64,000 nt of DNA from Anaeromyxobacter sp. Fw109-5 (GCF_000017505.1 NC_009675.1:1488001-1552000); one strand, 5' to 3'; shown: positions 45,718-54,399, counted from the first letter of the stretch. Made by a program: numbers and translations. Notes: a model not told the origin generated them from the letters alone.

Positions 45718-48700
45718 CCGCGCGGGGACGGATCGAGTTCGGGCGGGCTGCCACCGCCCTCTTCCAGCTCGACGCGCCGACCGCGGTGTCGGCCGGCGCG
45801 GGGTCCGGCAAGACGACGGCGCTCGTCGAGCTGTGCGCGCGGCTCCTCTCCGGAGAGGCGCTCGGGACGCCGTGCGCGCCCGCCGAGATCGCCGCCATCA
45901 CCTTCACCGAGAAGGCCGCCGAGGAGCTCGCGCAGCGGCTGCGCGGGGCCGTGGCGGAGCGGGCGCGCGCCGCCTGCGAGGCGGACCCCGGGTCGGAGGC
46001 CGCGCGGGCCTGGCTGGAGCGCCTCGACGGCCTCGAGCGGCTTTCGGCCGGCACGATCCACGGCTTCTGCGGGCGGCTGCTGCGCGAGCACGCGCCGGAG
46101 GCGGGGCTCGATCCGGAGTTCGCCGTCGCGGACGAGGAGCGCTCCTCCGGGTGGCTGACCGCGGCCGCGCGCGCCGCGACCATCGCCGCGCTCGACGCGG
46201 GACGGCCGGCGGCGCGCACGCTCGCGGCGGGCCTGGGGGCCGCCGGCGCGCGAGGGGGGCTCGCCGGGGTCGTGGCGGAGCTCGTTCGCGCTCGTGCCAC
46301 CCGCGGCGACATCGGTCCGCTCGTGCCCGCTCCGGCGCGCCCCGCGGACGTGGACGCGGCGCGGGCGAGGCTCCTCGCGGCGGCGGAGGCGATCGCCTCC
46401 TCGGGACCGCAGGCGACCGGGGCGGGGGCGCGGGACCTCGTCGAGGCCGTCCGCCGCGCGCTCGACGCCCTCGCGCCGGACGACGTACGAGGAGAGGTCG
46501 ACGCGGAGGGGCTCCGACGGCTGCTCGCGCTGGGCGCGGCCGCGAAGGGGAAGCGGCTCGGGAAGGCCGACGGCCCGTTGCGCGAGCTGAAGGACGCCCT
46601 CGCCGCCGCCGCCGAGGAGCTCGGGCCGCTCGCCGCCGAGGGGCTCGCCGCCGCGACGAAGGAGGAGCTCTGCCTGCTCGTGGCGGAGGCCGAGGCGCGC
46701 TACGCGGCGACCAAGCGCGCCGCCCGGGCGGTCGACTTCGACGACCTGCTGGTCCGAGCGCGGGATCTCCTGCGCCACGACGGCGCGCTCCGCGCGGAGC
46801 TGCGCGCCCGCTACCGGGCGCTCCTCGTGGACGAGTACCAGGACGTGAACGGCGTCCAGCAGGAGCTGTTCGAGCTGCTCTCGGGGCCGGGCGGCCCGGC
46901 GGGCCCGCTGCTGGTGGCGGTCGGCGATCTCAAGCAGTCCATCTACCGGTTCCGCGGCGCGGACGTCGCCGTGTTCGCGCGCCTGATCCGGCGGCTCGAG
47001 GCGGGCGACGGGCGCGTGCTCCACCTGTCCGACAACCACCGTTCGGCGCCGGCGGTGGTGGAGCTCGTGAACGAGGTGTTCGCGCGCTGCATGCGGCCGC
47101 CCGACGGCGCCCCGCCGCGCGACGACGAGATCCGCTTCTCCGACGCGGATCGGCTCGTCCCGCGCCGGCCCGAGGGGGCGCGGCCGGCCTGCGAGCTGCT
47201 GGAGGACCACGAGGACGGGAACGCGGCCGAGCGGCGGCGGCGTGAGGCGGGCGCCATCGCCCGGCGCATCCGTGCGGTCGTCTCGGGCGCCGCCGGCGTC
47301 GCGGTGCGCGAGCGAGGCGAGGGCGGGGCCGAGCGCGTCCGGCGCCCTCGCCTGAGCGACGTCGCGATCCTGTTCCGCCGCCTGACGCAGATCGGTGAGT
47401 ACGAGCGGGCCCTGCGCGCCGCGGGGATCCCCTACCGGCTCGCGCGCGGCGGCGGCTTCTACCAGGCGCCGGAGGTGCGCGACCTCGGCGAGCTGCTCGC
47501 CACCCTGGCCGACCCGTCGGACGCGATCGGCTGGGCCGCCGTGCTCCGCTCGCCCATGTGCGGCGTCTCCGACGCCACGCTCTTCCTCCTCGCGCGCGCC
47601 GGCCTGGCCCGGCTCGCGCGGGTTTCCCCGGAGCGCCTCGCCGCCGAGGTCGCCCGGGCGCTCGGCGAAGGCGGCGCAGGGGCGCTCGCGCCGGAGGCGG
47701 CGGAGCGCGCCGTGGCGTCGGTGCCCGCGGAGGACTGGGCGCGGCTCACCCGGCTCCTCGACGCGTGGCGCGAGCTGCACGCGCTGCGCGATCGGCTGGC
47801 GCCGGACGCGCTGCTCACGCGCGCGGTGGAGCGGCTGGACCTCGACGCGGTGCTGCTCGCCGGCCCCGACGGCGAGCGACGCGCGGTGAACGTCGCGAAG
47901 GCCATCGCGCTCGCCGCGCGCTTCGGCTCGGACGGCGGGACCGCGGCGGAGCTGGCGCGCCACCTGCGGGCGCAGGCGTCGAGGCCGCCGCGCGAGCCGG
48001 AGGCCGAGGTCGAGGCGGGCGACGCGGTGGCGCTCCTCACCGTGCACCAGGCGAAGGGGCTCGAGTGGCCGGTGGTGTTCGTGCCGGACCTGGGCGCGCG
48101 CCCCCGCAGCGACGCACGCCGGGCGCTGCTGGACGCGGAGGGGCGCCTCTGCGCGATGCGCTACGACCCGGCGGCGGATCGCTTCGAAGAGACCGCCTCC
48201 GTGCGCGACGCGCGCGCGCACGAGCGGCGCGCGGCGGCGGCGGAGTCGAGGCGCCTCCTCTACGTGGCCATGACGCGCGCCCGCGATCGGCTCGTCCTGT
48301 CGGGGGAGGCCTCGAACGGCGCGGAGAGCTGGCGCGGCCTCGTGGAGGTCGCGGCGGAGGCGCGGGCGGAGCTGGTGCGCCGGATCGCGCTCGAGGAAGC
48401 CGGCTCCGCGCCGGCGTGCGGCCCGCCCGTGGACGGCGACGACGCGCCGGCGCCGGCGGAGCCTCCCGCGGTAGCGCCGCCGCGCCTCGCCGGCGCCCCG
48501 CGCGTGGCCGCGGTCCGCGTGGCCGTGACGGAGCTCGCCGAGTACGCGCGCTGCCCGCGACGGCACCTCCTCGGCCGCGTGCTCGGGCTGCCCGAGCCAC
48601 ACGGCGCGCGCGGCGCGCCCGCGGACGATCCGGGCCGGGCGACCGCGCGCGGCACGCTCGCGCACGCCATGCTCGCAGAGGCGGATCTCGCCGCGCCGCC

Positions 48701-49304
48701 GCTGGAGCGGCGCGCGCAGCTCGCCGCCGCGGCGGCCCGGCGCGGCTACGACCCGCGGTCCCCCGGCGTGCGCCGCATCCTGGGCGAGGTGGCCCGCTTC
48801 GCCAACGCCGAGGGCGGGCGCGCGCTCGCCGAGGCGGCCCGCGACGGCCGCCTCCGCCGCGAGGTGCCGTTCCTGCTGCGCCTGCCGTCGCGGACGCGCG
48901 GAGACCCTTCCGTCTACCTCGTCGGCGCCATCGACGCGCTCATGGTGGACCGGCGGGCGCGCGCGCTCACCGTCGTCGACTACAAGTACGCGACCTGGCG
49001 GCCGGACGCGGCGGACCGCTACCGGCTGCAGCTCCTCGCCTACGTGCTCGCCGCCCGCCGCGCGCACCCCGACGCCCGCGTCCGCGCGCGGCTCCAGTTC
49101 CTCCGCGGCGACTGCCGCGCGGTGGACGTGACGCCCGGTGAGCGCGAGCTCACCCGCTTCGCCGCCGACGCGCCGCGCCTGGCGTGGGAGGCGTTCCGCG
49201 GCGACGGCGACCGTCCCCCCGCCGAGCTCGGCCGCGACGAGCCGCGCTGCCGCGCCGAGGCCTGCGGCTACGTCTCGCGCTGCTATCCGCCTCGGCGGGG
49301 TTGA
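45714..49304 (+). CDS. addA: AddA-like UvrD helicase and nuclease subunit
   Basis: A 1,196-residue superfamily 1 helicase. Walker A GAGSGKTTAL is near residue 27; further motifs are ITFTEKAAEELAQRL, ALLVDEYQDVN, GDLKQSIYRFRGAD, LTVHQAKGLEWPVVF and LLYVAMTRARDRLVLSG. The C-terminal RecB-type nuclease has LTVVDYKYATWRP near 1,090. It also has cysteines in YARCPRR and a terminal CX4CX5C (CRAEACGYVSRC), resembling the Fe-S nucleases of AddB or AdnB, unlike Bacillus AddA. The GTG overlaps the addB stop. The pair should act as a resection machine in homologous recombination. Confidence 0.9.
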   Translation: MTARGRIEFGRAATALFQLDAPTAVSAGAGSGKTTALVELCARLLSGEALGTPCAPAEIAAITFTEKAAEELAQRLRGAVAERARAACEADPGSEAARAWLERLDGLERLSAGTIHGFCGRLLREHAPEAGLDPEFAVADEERSSGWLTAAARAATIAALDAGRPAARTLAAGLGAAGARGGLAGVVAELVRARATRGDIGPLVPAPARPADVDAARARLLAAAEAIASSGPQATGAGARDLVEAVRRALDALAPDDVRGEVDAEGLRRLLALGAAAKGKRLGKADGPLRELKDALAAAAEELGPLAAEGLAAATKEELCLLVAEAEARYAATKRAARAVDFDDLLVRARDLLRHDGALRAELRARYRALLVDEYQDVNGVQQELFELLSGPGGPAGPLLVAVGDLKQSIYRFRGADVAVFARLIRRLEAGDGRVLHLSDNHRSAPAVVELVNEVFARCMRPPDGAPPRDDEIRFSDADRLVPRRPEGARPACELLEDHEDGNAAERRRREAGAIARRIRAVVSGAAGVAVRERGEGGAERVRRPRLSDVAILFRRLTQIGEYERALRAAGIPYRLARGGGFYQAPEVRDLGELLATLADPSDAIGWAAVLRSPMCGVSDATLFLLARAGLARLARVSPERLAAEVARALGEGGAGALAPEAAERAVASVPAEDWARLTRLLDAWRELHALRDRLAPDALLTRAVERLDLDAVLLAGPDGERRAVNVAKAIALAARFGSDGGTAAELARHLRAQASRPPREPEAEVEAGDAVALLTVHQAKGLEWPVVFVPDLGARPRSDARRALLDAEGRLCAMRYDPAADRFEETASVRDARAHERRAAAAESRRLLYVAMTRARDRLVLSGEASNGAESWRGLVEVAAEARAELVRRIALEEAGSAPACGPPVDGDDAPAPAEPPAVAPPRLAGAPRVAAVRVAVTELAEYARCPRRHLLGRVLGLPEPHGARGAPADDPGRATARGTLAHAMLAEADLAAPPLERRAQLAAAAARRGYDPRSPGVRRILGEVARFANAEGGRALAEAARDGRLRREVPFLLRLPSRTRGDPSVYLVGAIDALMVDRRARALTVVDYKYATWRPDAADRYRLQLLAYVLAARRAHPDARVRARLQFLRGDCRAVDVTPGERELTRFAADAPRLAWEAFRGDGDRPPAELGRDEPRCRAEACGYVSRCYPPRRG

Positions 49305-49350
49305 CGCGGGGACGGACTCCAAGCTCTGGGGAGAGCTCCGTCGCAATCGG

Positions 49351-49490
49351 GCGGGGAACCTGCGCGCAGGCCGCGCCAGCGGGCGCGTCCCTCGACTCCG
49401 CTCCGCCGCGATCGCGTCGGAGCGACGCTCGGGATGAGCGGCCGTTCACGGCCCCCGCCGAGCAGGGGGCGGAGGACGCAGTCCCCCGTC
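49351..49490 (-). repeat. Composite palindromic repeat, inverted shorter copy
   Basis: On the minus strand this matches the array at 63783-63895: GGGGGACTGCGTCC just after the DUF2795 stop, then CCCCTGCTCGGCGGG, and CGCGCAGGTTCCCCGC at the far end. It lacks the CAGCAGC hairpin of the other copy. It is interrupted at 49388-49443 by palindromic element C. It occupies most of the 187-bp gap between addA and DUF2795. Confidence 0.78.
49388..49443. repeat. Palindromic intergenic element, copy C, nested in the composite repeat
   Basis: TCCCTCGACTCC, then GCTCCG/CGGAGC arms (49400-49405 with 49418-49423) enclosing CGCGATCGCG, then GACGCTCGGGATGAGCGG. The first and last blocks match elements A and B. 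The copy replaces three bases of the composite repeat found at the window's right end, so it looks inserted. Confidence 0.65.
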
Positions 49491-49491
49491 C

Positions 49492-49791
49492 CTACGAATG
49501 CTTGGTGGGAACCGCGCCCGTCTCCGTCGCCTCCTTGCCGATGTTCCCGCGGTGCCGCACGTCGGTCGAGAACAGGCCGAAGCGCGCGCCCGCCTCGCCG
49601 AACTGGCGCATCACGTCGTTCGGGCTCGTATAGATCCGGTCGGGGAGCGATCTGAGGAAGTTGATCGCGTCCGCCGGCGCGTCGTTCTCCGCCGCCGCCT
49701 GTGCGAGGTCATCGCGTGAGATGGGGTACTCCACCGCGGACAGGATCGCCGCGGGGCTCCGCTCCGGCCGCTCACCGACTCCACGCGCCAT
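49492..49791 (-). CDS. DUF2795 domain protein
   Basis: A 99-residue soluble protein. Residues 20-65 (VEYPISRDDLAQAAAENDAPADAINFLRSLPDRIYTSPNDVMRQFG) match the DUF2795 family, small proteins found in actinobacteria and myxobacteria with no settled function. The tail (FSTDVRHRGNIGKEATETG) is hydrophilic. AAGGAAGG upstream of the ATG at 49791 is a good ribosome binding site. It is divergent from the aldolase gene, with 188 bp between, and its stop is directly followed by a TGC-loop hairpin. Confidence 0.85.
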   Translation of the reverse strand: MARGVGERPERSPAAILSAVEYPISRDDLAQAAAENDAPADAINFLRSLPDRIYTSPNDVMRQFGEAGARFGLFSTDVRHRGNIGKEATETGAVPTKHS

Positions 49792-49880
49792 GGGACCTTC
49801 CTTTTCGGGGGTTCACGGTGAACCTGCGCAGCGCGCCGCGCGCCGGCCACCGCCCGGCGGGCGAGCGGCGGCTTTTCCCC

Positions 49881-49910
49881 TTGCCTCCCGATCCCGGCGG
49901 TCTCTAGATT
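49881..49910 (+). promoter_or_regulatory. Predicted promoter of the aldolase gene
   Basis: TTGCCT at 49881-49886 and TAGATT at 49905-49910 with 18 bases between. This gives a leader of about 60 bases before the ATG at 49980, which has GGGAG eight bases upstream. Confidence 0.5.
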
Positions 49911-49979
49911 GCGCGTCGACTCGAAGCGGGACTCGTCCTAGAGAACCCGAACACCTCGCGACCTCTTGGGAGAACCGAA

Positions 49980-50909
49980 ATGCCGGAGCGAACCACCGCG
50001 CGCGTGAAAGAGATCCTCTCCTGGTACCAGAGCGACAACCCCGGGACGCTCGCCAACCTCCACCGCCTCCTCATGACCGGGACCCTGGGCGGCACCGGCA
50101 AGCTCGTGATCCTCCCGGTGGACCAGGGGTTCGAGCACGGGCCGGCGCGCTCGTTCGCGCCGAACCCCGAGGGCTACGACCCGCAGTACCACTTCCAGCT
50201 CGCGATCGACGCGGGGTGCAACGCGTACGCGGCGCCGCTCGGCTTCATCGAGGCGGGGGCGGCGAGGTACGCGGGCCAGATCCCCACCATCCTCAAGCTC
50301 AACAACTCCGACTCGCTCTCGAAGCTCGGCGGCGCGCCCATCTCCGCCGTCACCGGCTCGGTGAAGGAGGCGGTGCGGCTCGGGTGCTCGGCGATCGGCT
50401 ACACCATCTATCCGGCGTCCGACGCCCGTAACGAGCAGTACGAGCACCTGCGCGAGCTCACCGAGGAGGCGAAGGCGCACGGCCTCGTGGTGGTGGTGTG
50501 GAGCTACCCCCGCGGCTCCGGCGTCTCGAAGGAGGGCGAGACCGCCGTCGACATCGCCGCGTACGCCGCGCAGATCGCGGCGCAGCTCGGCGCGCACATC
50601 ATCAAGGTGAAGCCGCCGAAGGACCTCGTCGAGCATCCCGAGGCGAAGAAGGTCTACGAGAAGTACCAGATCCCGACGAAGACCATGGCCGACCGCGTGC
50701 GCCACGTCGTGCAGTCCGCGTTCAACGGGAAGCGCATCGTGATCTTCTCGGGCGGTGAGGCGAAGGGCACCGAGGACGTGCTGAACGAGATCCGGGGCAT
50801 CAAGGAGGGCGGCGGCTTCGGGTCCATCATGGGCCGCAACGCCTTCCAGCGTCCCAAGGCGGAGGCCCTGAAGCTCCTCTCCGACGTGATGAAGATCTAC
50901 CAGGGCTAG
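49980..50909 (+). CDS. fbaB: Class I fructose-bisphosphate aldolase (FbaB/DhnA type)
   Basis: A 309-residue TIM-barrel aldolase for glycolysis and gluconeogenesis. Blocks KLVILPVDQGFEHGP near residue 42, ILKLNNSDSL, VVVVWSYPRGSG and HIIKVKPPKD near 205 (candidate Schiff-base lysines), and IVIFSGGEAKG match the archaeal/DhnA-type class I family rather than the zinc class II enzyme. The related 2-amino-3,7-dideoxy-hept-6-ulosonate synthases share the fold; the length and GNAFQRP ending favour aldolase. It is monocistronic with its own promoter and terminator. Confidence 0.92.
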   Translation: MPERTTARVKEILSWYQSDNPGTLANLHRLLMTGTLGGTGKLVILPVDQGFEHGPARSFAPNPEGYDPQYHFQLAIDAGCNAYAAPLGFIEAGAARYAGQIPTILKLNNSDSLSKLGGAPISAVTGSVKEAVRLGCSAIGYTIYPASDARNEQYEHLRELTEEAKAHGLVVVVWSYPRGSGVSKEGETAVDIAAYAAQIAAQLGAHIIKVKPPKDLVEHPEAKKVYEKYQIPTKTMADRVRHVVQSAFNGKRIVIFSGGEAKGTEDVLNEIRGIKEGGGFGSIMGRNAFQRPKAEALKLLSDVMKIYQG

Positions 50910-50983
50910 CGAGCGCGCCCGGGCGGCGCCGCGCGCGTCGGTCATCGCCGCGGGGTCGACGTCGGCTGCCACCGTGCGTTCGG

Positions 50984-51013
50984 GAGAGCGGCGCCTCCAG
51001 GGGCGCCGCTCTC
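50984..51013 (+). terminator. Hairpin terminator after the aldolase gene
   Basis: Perfect 12-bp stem (50984-50995 with 51002-51013, GAGAGCGGCGCC and its complement) with a six-base loop TCCAGG, followed by GTCGTCTCC. There is no true T-run, as is common at this G+C content. Confidence 0.65.
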
Positions 51014-51160
51014 GTCGTCTCCGGGTGGCGCCGCGCGCCTCCGCGGGGGCCGGTCGAGGGACGGGGAGCGCCTCCGTGCCCGTGAGGGGACGGGCCCACG
51101 GGGGCGGGTGGCGGGGCCCCGGATCGCGTGGAACCATGCTGCAGCCGAGGCCTTTTTTTC

Positions 51161-51190
51161 TTGCCACCCCTGGCGGCCGGGGTTTATACG
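51161..51190 (+). promoter_or_regulatory. Predicted promoter of the DUF507 gene
   Basis: TTGCCA at 51161-51166 (5 of 6) and TATACG at 51185-51190 (4 of 6) with 18 bases between, in the most AT-rich stretch of the region. Transcription would start near 51197, giving a leader of about 75 bases. Confidence 0.55.
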
Positions 51191-51270
51191 GCTTTACCTT
51201 TTGTTTCGCGGTCTTCGCAACGGCACTCGGCCCGCGGCGCGGTCCGCGGCCGTCCAGGCGAGGAACATCC

Positions 51271-51789
51271 ATGCGGCTTTACCCCAAGGTCATCCCCACG
51301 ATCGCCCGCGAGGTCATCCAGACCCTCATGCAGGACGGCGACATCGAGGTCGAGACCCTGCGCATCGCCGACGCCGAGATGGACATGGCGGCGATCATGA
51401 AGGAGTACCTCGCCGCCGAGGAGCGCGTGAACGCCGCGACCCGCGAGGCGCTGGAGCGCCGCGGCTACGATCACTCCAAGTTCAGCCAGGTGAAGCGCGA
51501 GATGGCGGACGTCCGCGGCTTCAAGATGGGCGACGAGGGGATCGAGTACGTCATCGGCCAGATGATCGAGTTCCTCCTCATCTCGCGGAACGTCGAGGAG
51601 GTCTACTCCGAGGATCACGCCCTCCGGAAGAAGGTCTTCGGCATCTTCAAGAAGCACCTCGACGTCGACGACGAGATCGATCGCGAGGCGCGCGCCCGCC
51701 TGAAGCACCTGCAGGAGGGGACCAGCGCCTGGGACGTCGAGTATCAGAAGACGGTCGAGCTCCTCCGCCGCTCCCGCGGCCTGATCTGA
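51271..51789 (+). CDS. DUF507 family protein
   Basis: A 172-residue mostly helical cytoplasmic protein starting MRLYPKVIPTIAREVIQTLMQDGDIEVE, which is the conserved N-terminus of DUF507. It contains charged helices (MKEYLAAEERVNAATREALERRG) and a second copy-like region from residue 90 (VIGQMIEFLLISRNVEEVYSEDHALRKKVFGIFKKHL), so it may be a tandem DUF507 pair. Function is unknown. GAGGA lies five to eight bases before the ATG at 51271. The strong promoter suggests high expression. Confidence 0.87.
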   Translation: MRLYPKVIPTIAREVIQTLMQDGDIEVETLRIADAEMDMAAIMKEYLAAEERVNAATREALERRGYDHSKFSQVKREMADVRGFKMGDEGIEYVIGQMIEFLLISRNVEEVYSEDHALRKKVFGIFKKHLDVDDEIDREARARLKHLQEGTSAWDVEYQKTVELLRRSRGLI

Positions 51790-51795
51790 TCCGCC

Positions 51796-51819
51796 GGGGA
51801 CTGCGTCCCCCCCAGCAGC
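51796..51819 (+). terminator. TGC-loop hairpin after DUF507 (fragment of the composite repeat)
   Basis: GGGGAC-TGC-GTCCCC at 51796-51810, followed by CCCAGCAGC, starting seven bases after the stop. It matches the beginning of the array after rodA (63785-63812) and the hairpin after DUF2795. Confidence 0.6.
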
Positions 51820-51952
51820 CGCGCCGCAGTGAGTCCACGCCCGCGGACGCGGCGCGCGGGGTCTCCTCGCCGGCGAGGCCTCTCGAGCTGCCCTCCGGGA
51901 TTCACTTCGGGTGACTGGCGTGAGCCGCCGCGAACGCGCGCGGCGCGAGCGG

Positions 51953-52714
51953 TCAGCGCGCGCCCCGCACCGACGCGAGCTCGGCGCGGACGGACCCGAG
52001 ATCGATCTCCGACGTCGCGGCCACCAGCAGGCGCCGCGCGTCCCGCGTGATCCAGAGCGTGATCGGGCGCGGGCGCGCGTCGGGGCGATCGACACGGCGC
52101 GCGACCGCGTCGAGCCGCAGGGTGTCGAAGTCCCCGGCCGGCGTCTCCACTCGCTCCGGCTCCGCGGCGACGCTCCCCTCCACGTGCCAGAAGCGGCGGA
52201 CCGCGATCATGTCGAAGCAGAACGGCTCGCCCGGCGCGAGCCGCGCCGCGCGCAGGTAGTACACGGCGGAGAGCGCGTCGAGCACCTCGCCCGTCGCGCC
52301 GTAGGTCGTCTCGCTCGGGCGATCCCCCCTGCGGGTGAAGATGGTGATCCGCTCGGCGTCCTCCGGGATCCGCGTGTCGCTCGTCTTGCGGACGCCGGCG
52401 TCGTCGAGGTCGTCGAGGTAGCGCTCGGGCAGCAGCGTGCCGACGTCGATCCACGAGAGCGCCACGCCCGCGAACCTCCGGATGGCGTCGAGGGGCGCGC
52501 TGGTGCGGGCGCGGGCCCGGAGCGGGACGATGCGCCCGCCGGACATGGGCCGCTCCACCGAGAGCTGGAGCGTGCCCGCCTTCAGCGCCCCGAGGATGGC
52601 CAGCTGGAGCTCGAGCGTCTCGCCCGCGCGCCACGGGCGCTGGCCGTCCGAGAGCGGCGGCAGCCCGCAGGCGGGGCCGGCCGCGAGCGTCAGGGCGACG
52701 ATCGGCCCGATCAC
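51953..52714 (-). CDS. DUF3108 domain protein, secreted
   Basis: A 253-residue exported protein. It begins with a short hydrophobic signal (IGPIVALTLAAGPACG) that might carry a lipobox Cys. The rest matches DUF3108: WRAGETLELQLAILGALKAGTLQL at the start, TFTRRG-type segments in the middle, and VETPAGDFDTLRLDAVARR with TLWITRDARRLLVAATSEIDLGSVRAEL at the end. These proteins are predicted periplasmic beta-rich proteins of unknown function. The GTG at 52714 overlaps the upstream stop (GTGA), so it is coupled to the DUF4091 gene. Confidence 0.85.
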   Translation of the reverse strand: MIGPIVALTLAAGPACGLPPLSDGQRPWRAGETLELQLAILGALKAGTLQLSVERPMSGGRIVPLRARARTSAPLDAIRRFAGVALSWIDVGTLLPERYLDDLDDAGVRKTSDTRIPEDAERITIFTRRGDRPSETTYGATGEVLDALSAVYYLRAARLAPGEPFCFDMIAVRRFWHVEGSVAAEPERVETPAGDFDTLRLDAVARRVDRPDARPRPITLWITRDARRLLVAATSEIDLGSVRAELASVRGAR

Positions 52715-54399
52715 CGGCGCGCTCCGTGCTGCGCCGCCGCGAGCGTCCGCCGGGCGAGCGCCTCGCCGAGCGCGAAGCGCGCGTCGAGCCACGGCCGCGG
52801 CGCGCGCTCGAACCCGCGGGCGGTCGGGATCAGCCGCGCCGCGGTCCTCTGCGCGAGCGCGCCGAGCCCGGCGGCGTCGGCCATGCGCAGCAGCTCCACG
52901 TCCTCGAGGGCGTCTCGGATGACCTTGAGCCGGATCGACTCCACCGGGAACCCGTGCTCGCCGCCGAGCTCCGCCGGCCGGCCGGGGTAGAGGAGCGTCC
53001 CGTCCCCGTTCCCCGCGAAGGCGCGGACGTCGTGCCAGGGGTCCGCGTCGATCCAGGCGTGCAGCACGTCGTAGTAGAGCTCGCCCGAGAGCCCGCGCCG
53101 CCAGCCGAGCCACGGCACCGCGCGAGCGGCGGTGGCCGGGCGGTCGATGGCGTACCCGGGCCAGCCGCGGAAGTCGCGCAGCATCGCCGTGCGGGTCGGC
53201 CCGCCGGGGGGGATCTCGTCGCAGCCGTGGGACATGCACGAGGCGTAGGAGAACGAGACGCCGCGCTCCGGACGCTCCGGCGCCAGCGTGAGGTTCGGCG
53301 CGAACGCGTCGACCGCGCCGGCGAGCGCGGGATGAGGCGCCAGCGTCGCGAACACCCGGATCCCGGCCTGCCGGGCGAGGCGGGCGCGACGGCGCAGCTC
53401 GGGGAACTGCTCGGGCCGCGGCTCGTCGAGCGTGTAGAGCCAGAGCCGGTCGCCCCAGCCGCGCGCGTCGAAGTGACGCTTCCAGGCGCGGAGCGTCGCG
53501 GCGAGGTCCTGCTCCGGTCCGTCCCAGACCTTCGCGGAGATCCGCACCTCGGCGAACGTGCCCTTCACCCCCGGCACCAGCGTGCCGTCGAGCACCGGGC
53601 CGAGCTCGGCGTCGAAGCGCGACCAGTCGAGGTCGCAGCGGCGCGCCGTGCAGGTGCCGTCCGGCGGATCGGCCGAGAGCGTATAGGGCGAGATCCGGTG
53701 GCGCAGGAGCACCGCAGCCAGGGCGCGCCCGAGCTCCGGATCGTCCGGGCGCCCCAGCGCGCGCGTACCGACGCGCGTGGGGAGCCCGAAGGCCGCGGTG
53801 AAGGTCCCGGTGGCGGGGAGCGCGAACGGCCAGACACGCAGGCGTACCGGCACGGCCGCCAGCGCGCGATCGCCGTCCCGGAGGCGCACCTCGCCTCGGT
53901 ACTCGCCCGGCGCCGCGCCGGCTGGGACGCAGACCTCCACCCAGATCGCCTGCAGGCGCCCGGACGCGACCTCCACGGGGAACGCACGGCGAGCCTCGCC
54001 GAAGAAGGCATCGCGCGCCGGCACGAGCGGGTCCGGCCACTCGCCCGCGGTGCCCTCGGGACCCGACCCGCGGGGGAGCGCGAGCGTCGCCACCCGGTAG
54101 AGCTGCACCGAGACGGCGCCGGGCCCGCGGAGCGGCGCGGCCGCGGCCGAGAGCAACGCGATCCGGTGGGTCGCGCGAACCGCGATCTGGGCGGACTCGC
54201 ACTCTCCGCGGGCCGCGACGAGCGAGACCTGGCGCTGCCCGGGGACGGGATCCCCCGGCCGCAGCTTCTCGAGCCCGCTCGCGACCCCGATCTCGACCGG
54301 GGCACCGCGGGAGGCGGCCGGTGCAGCCGCCGCCGACGACCGGACGGGAGTGCTCCCCGAGCACGCCGCGAGGAGGAGGAGGGGAAGGGCGGCACGCAT
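52711..54399 (-). CDS. DUF4091 lipoprotein, glycoside-hydrolase-like
   Basis: A 562-residue lipoprotein: the signal RAALPLLLLAACSGS has lipobox LAAC, so Cys12 or so is lipidated. An N-terminal beta-sandwich (AARGECESAQIAVRA, GEYRGEVRLRDG) precedes a TIM-barrel-like region with WLYTLDEPRPEQFP near residue 320, which has an acidic pair typical of GH123-like domains. The DUF4091 signature follows near the C-terminus (GDGTLLYPG, PVESIRLKVIRDALEDVELL). The substrate glycan is unknown. The ATG at 54399 is chosen for the signal peptide; a frame extends 12 codons upstream. Confidence 0.82.
   Translation of the reverse strand: MRAALPLLLLAACSGSTPVRSSAAAAPAASRGAPVEIGVASGLEKLRPGDPVPGQRQVSLVAARGECESAQIAVRATHRIALLSAAAAPLRGPGAVSVQLYRVATLALPRGSGPEGTAGEWPDPLVPARDAFFGEARRAFPVEVASGRLQAIWVEVCVPAGAAPGEYRGEVRLRDGDRALAAVPVRLRVWPFALPATGTFTAAFGLPTRVGTRALGRPDDPELGRALAAVLLRHRISPYTLSADPPDGTCTARRCDLDWSRFDAELGPVLDGTLVPGVKGTFAEVRISAKVWDGPEQDLAATLRAWKRHFDARGWGDRLWLYTLDEPRPEQFPELRRRARLARQAGIRVFATLAPHPALAGAVDAFAPNLTLAPERPERGVSFSYASCMSHGCDEIPPGGPTRTAMLRDFRGWPGYAIDRPATAARAVPWLGWRRGLSGELYYDVLHAWIDADPWHDVRAFAGNGDGTLLYPGRPAELGGEHGFPVESIRLKVIRDALEDVELLRMADAAGLGALAQRTAARLIPTARGFERAPRPWLDARFALGEALARRTLAAAQHGARR

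Larger units (their letters stand above)
50910..51270. other. 361-bp intergenic stretch: terminator, then AT-richer promoter region
   Basis: No gene. It holds a strong hairpin (50984-51013) ending the aldolase transcript and, from 51150, an unusually T-rich stretch (seven T in a row, TTTATA, CTTTTGTTT) with a promoter at 51161-51190. The 80-base leader before DUF507 has no clear fold. Confidence 0.7.

Noticed and set aside
42631-49304. AddB/AddA-like pair as an anti-phage system
   Set aside because: Both genes match the general recombination nuclease, and nothing in the neighbourhood indicates a defence island.
45450-49346. A 1,298-codon open frame on the minus strand
   Set aside because: It is antisense to the addB-addA-like genes, which carry clear helicase and nuclease motifs. 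The shadow has none.
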